30,068 nt of DNA, taken from contig JAQGBZ010000576.1 of assembly GCA_034687125.1 (NCBI GenBank), forward strand, positions 1 through 30,068, in the 5' to 3' direction. How positions within the stretch are numbered: position 1 is the stretch's first letter; the number at the start of each line of letters is the position of its first letter. The translations under genes and the position numbers were made by a program. The stretch is from Neelides folsomi. Taxonomy: Eukaryota > Arthropoda > Collembola > Neelipleona > Neelidae. The notes beneath the pieces were generated by a model. The model was not told the DNA's origin. It made no database searches and was given only the letters and a program-made list of their open reading frames with translations. This document shows, piece after piece, positions 1 to 8,571 of this stretch.

Positions 1-140
1 GTGGTGATTGGACTTTGCGTTGTTGTGATTGGATTTTGAGCTGTTGTGGTGATTGGACTTTGCGTTGTTGTGATTGGATTTTGAGCTGTTGTGGTGATTG
101 GACTTTGCGTTGTTGTGATTGGGTTTTGAGTTGTTGTGGT
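1..140 (-). repeat. 45 bp tandem repeat coding for a Thr/Gln/Pro-rich linker
   Basis: The + strand repeats with period 45 (copies begin at 1, 46 and 91; the array degenerates by about 140). On the minus strand each unit codes for 15 residues, ITTTQSPITTTAQNP. The array begins outside the window. Its length may vary between individuals. Confidence 0.85.
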
Positions 141-3100
141 GATTTCATTTTGCGTTGTTGTATCAGGTGTTGAACCACAATCAAAGTCAATAAGTTTAAC
201 TTCTTGCATTCCTCTTAAAGTGTGTCCGCTATTGGTATCGTCAATTCCAATGGCAAATAAGATTTTTGTTAGAACTTCTGGGTTGCTCTACATACAAAAT
301 TAAATGAAACGTTAATTCTAATAAATAATCATTTATCCTATTAAATAAAATAGATAATATTATAAATGATTTAAAATAAAATTAAATACTATTTTTCATT
401 AATTATTAGAAATTATATGAAAATTACCGAAATTGGTAAATCTCGTTCATCGTCGGTTTGTAAGAATCTTTGAAATTTAATAAATGTTTGTTCTTGATTT
501 TCTGTTGATTCAAGAACCTCCCAATCGTTTGTACCTCCATAATCTGTATCACTATCTGGGATTGGCCTACTAAAAGTAAAATAATCCTGAAATAAAAAAA
601 TATATTTAAAAAAAATTCAAACATTTTTGATAAAATGAACATTATTTAAATGTTCAAAATAATCCGTCTTACAAAAGAGTAAGTATCTCCGTTCTCAACA
701 CCAGCAATAATAAAATCGGAATTCCATGAAGGATCTTGTTCGTTTCCAGAAATTCCAAAGCCTATAAATCCAAGTGTCTTTCCCGTGACATCAATTGTGA
801 TAATTCCAACATTGAGATCAATTGACCATCCAAAAATGTAATTTCCATCTAATAATGAAATCTCTTTTCTTGGAATGATTCCAGGCGGAGGGCAATCCGT
901 TGTTGTAGTCAAAGTTGTGCCAGTTGTTGTGGGCGGAAGAGTTTGGCTTTCAGTTGTTGTGGGCAGAGGAGTTTGGCTTTCAGTTGTTGTTTGCAAAGAT
1001 GTTGAGACTGTTGAATCTGTCGAGGTTACGGGCGTTGTTGTTGAAGTTGTAGTAGGAGGTTGGGATTCCGTTGTTGTTGTTGGACACGGGTTGTCAACAG
1101 GTTTGAGCAATTGAATACTTTCAGATCCACGATTAACATGATTTGTAGCAAAATCCAAAATCCCATATGCGAATAAGATCGTGGTGTAGCTTTCTACATC
1201 ATCCTAATAATTATTTTATAAAAGAATTAATTCAAACATCCTTTAATAGCTTCATTAAAATATTTGGAATATTAGGATTAATGGACAAAAAATAAAGATT
1301 CGCTATAAATATAGTTTTTAATAATAATAACAATATAAGTCTTTACCGATATTTCTAAATCATCAATATCTCCAGTTGCCAATTTTCTATTAATTCTAAA
1401 ATATGTAACACCACCGATTTCTGAATAGTCTTCTAAATTCCAATCTGATGTATCTTTCACATCTAGCTCTGGTAAATGAATTCCCGGTGTCCAATCTGCC
1501 CAATAATCCTATTTAATAAACAATTTATTTTTTAAATTTATTTTTTATTAGCTACACAATGAATTAATAAATACTGTTTGAAAAATGAATTTTACATTGT
1601 CATAGTACGGTGTGTCTCCTATGACATATCCAACGAAAAAATCCGCAAAAGTGTTTTTTCCTCTATTACCCAAAATCCCGAATGAAACATATCCCACCGT
1701 TTCGGCTTTTATATCAATTGTGATAACTTTCTCGATTAAATTAGTTGTCCAACCGAGTATGAATTTCCCATCAAAATATTCCCTTTCTTGTCTTTGGATA
1801 ATATCTGATGGAGGGCAAGTTGTAGTTTCTTTGGTTGTTGTTGTTTCTGTTGTGGTGGTTTCTTTGGTTGTTATTGTTTCTGTTGTGGTGGTTTCTTTGG
1901 TTGTTGTAGTCTCTGGTGTTGTCTCTGGTGTTGTTGTTCGTATGTCTTCTGTTGTTGATGTTTGAGTTGTAAGCTCAGAAGTTGAACGATCTGTTGTAGC
2001 ATCTTTAGTTGTAGAATCGGTGGTTGAAGATGAGATTGTTGTACTTTCGGAATATTCTGTTGTTGTGGAAGGAGTCGTTTCTTTTTCAGTTGTTGTAATA
2101 GATTCCGTCGTTGTTATTGGCCCCGGATTGGGTTGGAGCAATCGAATACTTTCAGATCCACGATTCACATGAGTTGTAACAAAATCATCATTTCCATAGG
2201 CAAATATGATTGTGGTGTAGCTTTCAACATCATCCTAATAATTATTTTTAAAAAATTATTTCAATAGCCTTTAAAAGCTTCGATAAAATATAGGATATTG
2301 GGATAAATGTACACAAAATAAAGATAAAAATTATATATGGCATAATAATTATGATAAGATAAACTGCTAGGTTTCTTATTATTACCGATATTTCTAAATC
2401 ATCAATATCTCCAGTTGCCAATTTTCTATTAATTCTAAAATATGTAACACCACCGATTTCTGAATAGTCTTCTAAATTCCAATCTGATACGGGTTCATTA
2501 TCACGTTCTGGAAAATGAAATCCCGGTGTCCAATTGGCAAAATAATCCTATTTAATAAAAAATTGTAAAAAATTAAGTAACATATAATAATTAATAAAAA
2601 TTATTTTTTATATCGTTTTAGAAAAAAAATGTTACATCATAATCTGGTGAGTCTCCTATTACAGATCCAACAAAGAAATCCGCAAACGTGTTTTTTCCTC
2701 TATCCTCCAAAATCCCGAATGAAACATATCCCACCGTTTCGGCTTTTATATCAATTGTTATAACTTTTTCGATTAAATTCGTAGTCCAACCAAGTTTGAA
2801 TTTTCCATCAAAATATTCCCTTTCTTGTCTTGGGATAATATCCATTGGAGGGCGAGTTGTAGTTTCTTTGGTTGTTGTTGTTTCTGTTGTGGTGGTTTCT
2901 TTGGTTGTTGTAGTCTCTGGTGTTGTCTCTGGTGTTGTCTCTGGTGTTGTTGTTCGTATGTCTTCTGTTGTTGATGTTTGAGTTGTTGTAAGCTCAGGAG
3001 TTGAACGATCTGTTGTAGTATCTTTAGTTGTAGAATCGGTGGTTGAAGATGAGATTGTTGTACTTTCGGAATATTCTGTTGTAATTGTTGTCGTAGGTGT

Positions 3101-5656
3101 TGTGGAATCCGTTGTGGTAATTGTCGAATTAGTCGTATCTTTTTCAGTTGTAGATGTTTCTATTGGATTTTCTGTTGTTGTTGGTCCAGGCGTTGGAGGA
3201 TGAAGAAATTTTAGTAGTTGAAGAGTTTCCAATCCTCTGGATGATAAATGAGAAAAATTTTCATCATCATCTGAACCAAACGCCCACATTATAGTCGTTC
3301 TCGCCTCAGTGTTATCCTAATTATTAAAATCCATTAAAATGATTTAGGTAATTATTACCAAAATTATTATTTATCTACTCTATTTTTATTACTATATTGT
3401 TATTGATATCTGTAGTTAAAAAATTAAATTTTAAAATATTTACCGAAATTGGCACATCTTCCAAATCAGTTGGGTCTGTGTCTAAGCTTCTGCTAAAAAC
3501 GACATGTGTTTTCGATTCAGCTTCTTCAACAAAATTCAATGTCCAATCATCACTTTTTGAATCGAAATCTGGAATAAGACCACTTTTGTACCTATCCTAT
3601 AAATGATAATTTAAAAACAATATAAAATTTTATCAATATTAAAATAATTATTTTAAACTTTTAATCTATAGATTAATTGTAATACAATAAATTTTAATCA
3701 ACAAAATAAAAAAAATGATAAACTTACGTAAACATAACCACCGGAATCAGAATCAAACCCTCCCATAAATATATCTGAGTCCTGCCAGTCTCCTTCGATT
3801 CTTGCAATTCCAAATCCCACCCAACCAAGAGTATCAGCCGTGATATCAATTGTAATTATTCTACTTATCAAGTTCGTTTCCCATCCCAATATAAATCTCC
3901 CATCATGAAATCCCAGCTCTTGCCTTGGCACATAATGACTCGGTGGTTCATTTGTCGTTGTTCTTATGGTGGTTGTTGTGCTTTCAGATGTTGTCGTGGG
4001 TTGTGTGGTTGTATCAGTTGATGTCGACTCAAAAGTCGTTGTAGTTTTATCAGTAGTCGAAGTTGATTCTTCAGTTGTAGAACTTGACGACTCGGTTGAC
4101 TTTAATGTGGTAGATTCTGTTGATTCCGTTGAACTTGGTGTTGAACTCATTGTTGTGCTAATTGTTGTTTCTGTTGAACTTTCAGTAGTTGAACTTTGAG
4201 TTGTAGAGCTTTCAGTAGTTGAACTTTGAGTTGTAGAGCTTTCAGTAGTTGAACTTTGAATTGTAGAGCTTTCAGTAGTTGAACTAAATTCTGTAGTAGT
4301 AGGTTCATCTGGCGGCTGGATTTCAGTTGTGCTTGTTAATTCTGTTATTGTCACAGTTCCGCAATGTATGCATTCGGTCGTGGAAGCTTCTGTAGTTGTT
4401 GAAGTTTCTGTTGATGTTGAAGGCTCTTGTGTTGAACTTGTTAATTCTGTTGTTGTTGACTGATCAGTTGTTGTGGTCGTATCTATAACTGTTGTAGTTG
4501 TAGTTTCGTGTGTTGTTGTTGAATCAGTGCTGGTGGGTTGAACTGTAGATGTTGATGGAATATTTTCAGTTGTATCTTTAGTAGTTGTTGACTCTGAAGT
4601 TGTGTCTGTGCTTGTTGATTCCATTGTTGTTGTTGTTTGAGTTATAAATGGAGTTGTTGTTTCAGTAGCTGTACTTGTGGTTTCGGTAGTTATTGTTGGA
4701 GTTGTGCTTATCTGGGTTGAACTTGACGGGGTTGTTTCAACTGTTGTTGTAATTTGAGTTGTGGTGGAGGATTCTGTTGTTGAAGTTGATTCAGTCGTTG
4801 TTGGCATTTCAGTCGTGGTTGATAATAGTGTGGATGTTGGGGTGTTAGTGGTTGTTGTCAATTCAGACGTTGTTTGAGTTGTTGTGGACGATTCCGTCGT
4901 TGTCGTTGGAATCTCAGTGGTCGTTGTTATTACAGGTTCAGTGGTTGTTGGCGAAGTTGTTGTAGTTGTTGTAGTTGGGTCGTCGTCTGATGGGAATGTT
5001 AAGTGAATTTTATCTATAATTGCCCAATCTGTATCTGTATTGCTCCCAGGAATTTCAAACCACACTTCCTATAAAATAAAACGGGAATAAAACTTAAATA
5101 AAAGAATTTTAAATAATTGGTTTCTTTATGTGATATTTTTTAATTCGAGAGAATTTGAGGTAGGTAATTCATCAATTCTAAATATTAGTAAATTCATAAC
5201 TAAATTTAATTAATAAATGTTTCTTACTTTAACGTAAATTGGAGAAGAAATGTTAACATTGAATCTGTCCCATGAATTACTCGTTAATTCTCCAATTTTA
5301 GTATTGTCATTAAGATTTGCAAACAATATTCCACTTCCACTTGTTTTAGCTTCCATTTCGAATCTTTGTATTATGTTTGGTGGTGTAATATTAATATTAT
5401 AATTACAAATTGTAGTACACGCAGTCCAAAATCCAGTTTCAGAGGAATCCCCTATTCTTTTAAGATTACATGGCGGTGCTGGTAAAAGTTGACCGCCGTC
5501 TTGTATAGCATATTTGCAATTTGTGGTCACTCTAAAAAACTCTGGATATGACACAAGTTCTTCTCTAATGTTAATAGTAAATGTAATGGAGAAACCATTT
5601 TGGAATAAATTAAAAAATATATAAAAATATAAAATAAACCCGTATAAATATTTCAT
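1..5656 (-). CDS. Secreted mucin-like protein with at least four DOMON domains, 3' end beyond the window
   Basis: Ten exons, all joined in phase 0: 5656-5228, 5068-3728, 3596-3444, 3316-2636, 2547-2386, 2234-1596, 1508-1347, 1203-673, 586-428, 287-<1 (about 1,514 codons seen, no stop). The start is the second in-frame Met, since it gives a typical signal peptide (MKYLYGFILYFYIFF then NGFS). Order: signal peptide; an unrecognised Cys-containing domain (exon 1 plus the first ~30 codons of exon 2); a Thr/Ser-rich linker of about 350 residues; then DOMON and Thr-rich linker alternating. The DOMONs match the MOXD1/dopamine-beta-hydroxylase type (GWxTNLI..ITIDI, GxVxFGI, RKLATGDIDDLEIS, RGxExxxLL). 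No Cu-monooxygenase or cytochrome b561 domain is visible. DOMON domains are known to bind heme or sugars; an extracellular, O-glycosylated binding role is inferred. Exon structure is strong; function is unknown. Confidence 0.88.
183..876 (-). other. DOMON domain 4 of the mucin-DOMON gene
   Basis: A piece 876-673 (DGNYIFGWSIDLNVGIITID, GFIGFGISG, NSDFIIAGV), B exon 586-428 (DYFTFSRPIPDSDTDYGG, ends RFLQTDDERDLPIS), C piece 287-183 (LTKILFAIGIDDTNSGHTL). It is clearly more divergent than domains 2 and 3. The C exon runs straight into a new Thr-rich repeat, so further modules may follow beyond the window. Confidence 0.8.
1099..1799 (-). other. DOMON domain 3 of the mucin-DOMON gene
   Basis: A piece 1799-1596, B exon 1508-1347 (DYWADWTPGIHLPELDV..., GDIDDLEIS), C piece 1203-1099 (TTILFAYGILDFATNHVN, then RGSESIQLL). 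The donor after the A piece is GTAAAA, weaker than the others. Confidence 0.87.
1826..1945 (-). repeat. 33 bp coding tandem repeat followed by short TPE(T)-type repeat
   Basis: Copies start at 1826, 1859 and 1892 on the + strand and code for an 11-residue KETTTTETTTT-type unit in the linker before DOMON 3, followed by 12 bp units (TPET). A related array lies at 2865-2950 in the linker before DOMON 2, where the 12 bp unit occurs three times. Confidence 0.8.
2130..2836 (-). other. DOMON domain 2 of the mucin-DOMON gene
   Basis: A piece 2836-2636, B exon 2547-2386 (FRINRKLATGDIDDLEIS), C piece 2234-2130 (TTIIFAYGNDDFVTTHVN, then RGSESIRLL). The B exon is almost the same as that of DOMON 3, down to codon choice, so the two arose by a recent internal duplication. 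Confidence 0.87.
3206..3931 (-). other. DOMON domain 1 of the mucin-DOMON gene
   Basis: Built from three exon pieces: A at 3931-3728 (VPRQELGFHDGRFILGWET...), B as the whole exon 3596-3444 (ends SLDTDPTDLEDVPIS), and C at 3316-3206 (RTTIMWAFGSDDDEN, then SHLSSRGLETLQLL). Both introns are phase 0. This is the most divergent B piece among the first three domains; it lacks the LATGD motif of the others. Confidence 0.85.
4171..4288 (-). repeat. 30 bp coding tandem repeat
   Basis: Near-identical 30 bp units at 4201, 4231 and 4261 (with a partial copy from about 4171) code for SSTTESSTTQ in the long first linker. Units differ by single bases, so expansion is recent. Confidence 0.88.
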
Positions 5657-6826
5657 TTTTAAAATATGGTAGGGAGCTAAACATTTGTTCAACTGGAAAT
5701 GAATTGGAATTAAAGTTCAATATAGTAACAATTGTTACTTTTAAGGTTTTAATCATTCCATAAAAATTAATTATTAAAACATGTTTTCTCGTGATAAGAA
5801 TATCGATTTACAGATTTTTGAATATATTTCAGGTTAGGCAATTTCGCACATAAGGTCATTAACAAGTCATTGTGTTTCCCCCAATGAATAGAAATAATTT
5901 TTATTTTATATCTTTAAACGGAGTCATATGTATGTAATGTATAAGAATCATTCAAGTGACATATTACATATATATTTAGTAATCAGCATAGGTATAACAT
6001 AAGTACAATTGGAAAGTCTGAATCTGAATATTGACGCAAAAATAATAAACAATACATTCCATATCAATATCGCATAGACCAAGTTACGCTCTTCATTACA
6101 TGATACAAATAGATAATATTGTGAAGAAAATTACGCCGTGATTCGAAATATTTCTTTTTCATCGTCGGGCCGCTAATTGAATTTTTATCAGAACAACCTG
6201 AGACGATAAGCTGAAAATGATATTCCACATTTTTGATGTTGAGCCAATTGAATGAAAAACATTAATAAGGAATCCAAATATTCAAATGACGTATTATTAA
6301 TCAGAATCAGTAATCAGAATCAGTAATCAGAATCATCATTGAAGTTCGAATTCGAATGATCAATGCCAATAATATTAACAATTATTTTATTATATTCACA
6401 CGAGCATTTAAAATTCATAACATTATTAATTTAATCTAAATTGCTAACAATTATTGAAGAAAGACATTTGATTATAAATAGTATCGCTGTCATTGATATG
6501 TTAACAATTCATTTTTATATTATAAATTTTGATTTTATATTATATCTATCTGCAATTAGATAGTACATATTTCGTATATAAATCAATCATTCAAAATTCA
6601 TCTCAATTTCTAAATATTACTTCATTTTATGAAGTCATTTTTGAAATGAAATGCATGTAATATTGTTACTTAAGATTAATTGTAAAGTGGTGTATATAAA
6701 AATATTTGATATAATAACTAAATTTATTTTAAGCACAAAATGATGACAGTAAATGGTGATTCATGTATCTATTGTTGTTATAAGATTTAACAACAATACA
6801 TATAACTTTATTTTAATTGAGATATA

Positions 6827-6955
6827 TACTCCCAAGTTCCAGTTTGAGATAAAGTTCGTTAGTTTAGCGTCGAGTAAAAGCTTTATGGGCACTATGAGAA
6901 TTTCGTTTTTACTTGACGCTAAACGAACTCTATCTCAAACTAGAACTGGGGAGTA
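6827..6955. mobile_element. TA-flanked fold-back element (MITE-like hairpin)
   Basis: Two arms of about 50 bp, 6827-6880 and 6905-6955, are inverted copies of each other (TACTCCCAAGTTCCAGTTTG against TACTCCCCAGTTCTAGTTTG after reverse complement), with a 4-base AGTT difference and a few mismatches, around a loop of about 25 bases. A TA dinucleotide sits at each end, as with Tc1/mariner-type target duplications. A microRNA-like hairpin is the alternative, but arm length and TA ends favour a MITE. The short + strand ORF through it (from 6753) is an accident. Confidence 0.6.
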
Positions 6956-7052
6956 CCTATGTTAATACGTAATTTGATTCCATCGTAAAAAACAGACACT
7001 TAATATTTTAATTATAATGCGATTCAAAAATATTTAATCATTGTAAAATAAT

Positions 7053-7058
7053 TTTATT
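7053..7058 (-). terminator. Likely polyadenylation signal of the glycine-rich gene
   Basis: AATAAA on the minus strand about 130 bases after the stop codon. AT-rich sequence makes chance matches common. Confidence 0.4.
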
Positions 7059-7184
7059 ATTTTGTCATATTCTGAATTCTATTCAACAGCTCAACTTTTA
7101 ACATTTAATGCATTAAAATGAATGATCATGAAAAATTAATAGTAATTAGTCATCAATTTAAATAAGCGTTTAAATATCTTCATT

Positions 7185-7915
7185 TTAGCGTCCATAACTA
7201 AACCCACTTCCTCCTGATCCTGACGTTCCCGGATATGTTGAACCAGAACCAGGGGAAGAATTTCCGGGATAAATTCCACTTCCAGGATATCCATTATTGT
7301 TTCCATTAGAATCTCCATAAAATCCTCCAGGTAAATTGAATCCTCCTTGGTAACCGCCTGGGAATCTTCCTCCTTGTCCGCCGTAACCTCCCGGTCGACT
7401 TCCATATCCCTGTCCTCCTAAGAATCCTCCAAAACCTCCATTTCCACTGTTGAATCCGCCATAGCCTCCGCTTCCTCCAATTCCTCCATTGTATCGACCG
7501 CCACCTCCGTTGTATCCACCGCCTCCGTTGTATCCAACACCTCCATTGTTTCCGCCACCTCCGTTGTATCCTCCAAATCCACCGCCTCCAGTGTAACCCG
7601 AATTCCCGCCATTTTCACCTCCACTGTATCCACTTCCGCCAGTGTATCCGCCGTATCCTTGCTCACTGCTTCCGGAATTTCCTCCAGAAGATCCGTAGCC
7701 AACTTGGGCTAAGGAGCAACCAAGAGTTGAAACGACAACACAAAGAACCTAAAATTATTAATTTATTACAATGTGTCAAATTGTTAAATTATTACCTTTT
7801 AAAATTTTAATTTAATTATTGATTAAATTAATAATATATTAATAATTAAATATTAATAAATTAATAAGTTTTAATCAATTTATGGAATTTGAAATCTTAC
7901 GAATATTTTGGCCAT
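7185..7915 (-). CDS. Secreted glycine-rich protein, 192 aa
   Basis: Two exons: 7915-7901 (five codons, MAKIF) and 7748-7185, joined in phase 0 across a 152 bp intron with GTAAGA donor and TTTTAG acceptor. The joined N-terminus, MAKIFVLCVVVSTLG followed by CSLAQ, is a good signal peptide. The mature chain is almost wholly Gly with Tyr, Asn, Ser and Phe (GGYNGGGG, GGFGGFLGG, PGGYGGQGG), ending GGSGFSYGR-stop. Such proteins are known in arthropod cuticle, silk and glue, and as antimicrobial peptides; here only extracellular and low-complexity can be claimed. It lies between two mucin-DOMON paralogues on the same strand, which suggests, but does not prove, shared expression. The two ORFs in the other frames (Glu/Val-rich) are shadows. 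Confidence 0.87.
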
Positions 7916-7984
7916 CTTTGTGATATTTTCTCTAATGTTGAACAGAAGATAAATGATAAGGAGAGGGAATGAGTTTTATATATT

Positions 7985-7992
7985 TATTTATA
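7985..7992 (-). promoter_or_regulatory. TATA box of the glycine-rich gene
   Basis: TATAAATA on the minus strand, 70 bases above the start codon, placing a transcription start near 7960. No better candidate nearby. Confidence 0.55.
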
Positions 7993-8571
7993 CCGGAAAA
8001 CAACTCTTATTTCTATTTCCAATTGAATTAAAGGAAAGTGGAAGGAACCCCAATGTCAGAATCATTCACATTGTAGGATAAATACATTAAATTCACCGCG
8101 TCATTTTCTTGACCGCAACCTCCGGAACTACACTTTTGACTTCCATAAGCAACACCATACTTTTTACCATAAAATTAATAACTTTAATAAGGTAACCAAT
8201 GACAATGACATTAAAACCAATTAAAATTATAATAATGTGCCTTAACCAATTGAAATATTAATAATTCATTTATCCACAAGGAATTTAAAATTTCAATGTC
8301 ATAAATTTTATTTTAATTATTATATTTCATACAGATAATTAAATATTATTCAAATAATTATAGCTATATGGTATATGATTTTTATTTTATAATAACTAAG
8401 TGAGAAAAGTGATATTTATAATAATTTCAATTATAAAATACATTTTAGAATACAAGATAGTATTTATAAATTTTATTTCACTGAATGTTTGAAATGAAAT
8501 GAAAATATTAAAAATTCATCATGTTTTTTTACATTCCTGTGCATGTGTTCAATGGCCAATATCAATCATTT
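7993..8571. other. Intergenic region without a supported gene
   Basis: Lies between the glycine-rich gene and the 3' end of the short DOMON gene. It holds the likely poly(A) signal of the latter (TTTATT at 8472-8477, i.e. AATAAA on the minus strand). A short minus-strand open stretch at about 8030-8170 (KYGVAYGSQKCSSGGCGQEN then a stop) has no start codon or clear acceptor and may be an exon relic. Confidence 0.5.

Larger units (their letters stand above)
5657..7130. other. Intergenic region between the mucin-DOMON and glycine-rich genes
   Basis: No gene seen. It holds the promoter side of the mucin-DOMON gene, a perfect 14 bp palindrome GTAACAATTGTTAC at 5725-5738 about 70 bp above its start codon, a short tandem repeat of ATCAGAATCAGTA units at about 6299-6336, and the inverted-repeat element at 6827-6955. 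The rest is AT-rich and unremarkable. Confidence 0.6.

Noticed and set aside
875..4199. Plus-strand Val-rich ORFs (e.g. 875-1114, 1612-1965, 2688-2981, 3966-4199)
   Set aside because: They are the reverse strand of the Thr-rich linkers; VVV runs simply mirror Thr/Thr codons, and they lack any domain or splice support.
7136..7702. Two minus-strand acidic ORFs over the glycine-rich gene
   Set aside because: Out of frame with the signal peptide and splice junction; the Gly-rich frame runs without a stop through the whole exon and has a proper start and stop.
8030..8175. Minus-strand Cys/Gly-containing open stretch
   Set aside because: No start codon, no clear acceptor, under 50 codons; kept only as a possible relic.
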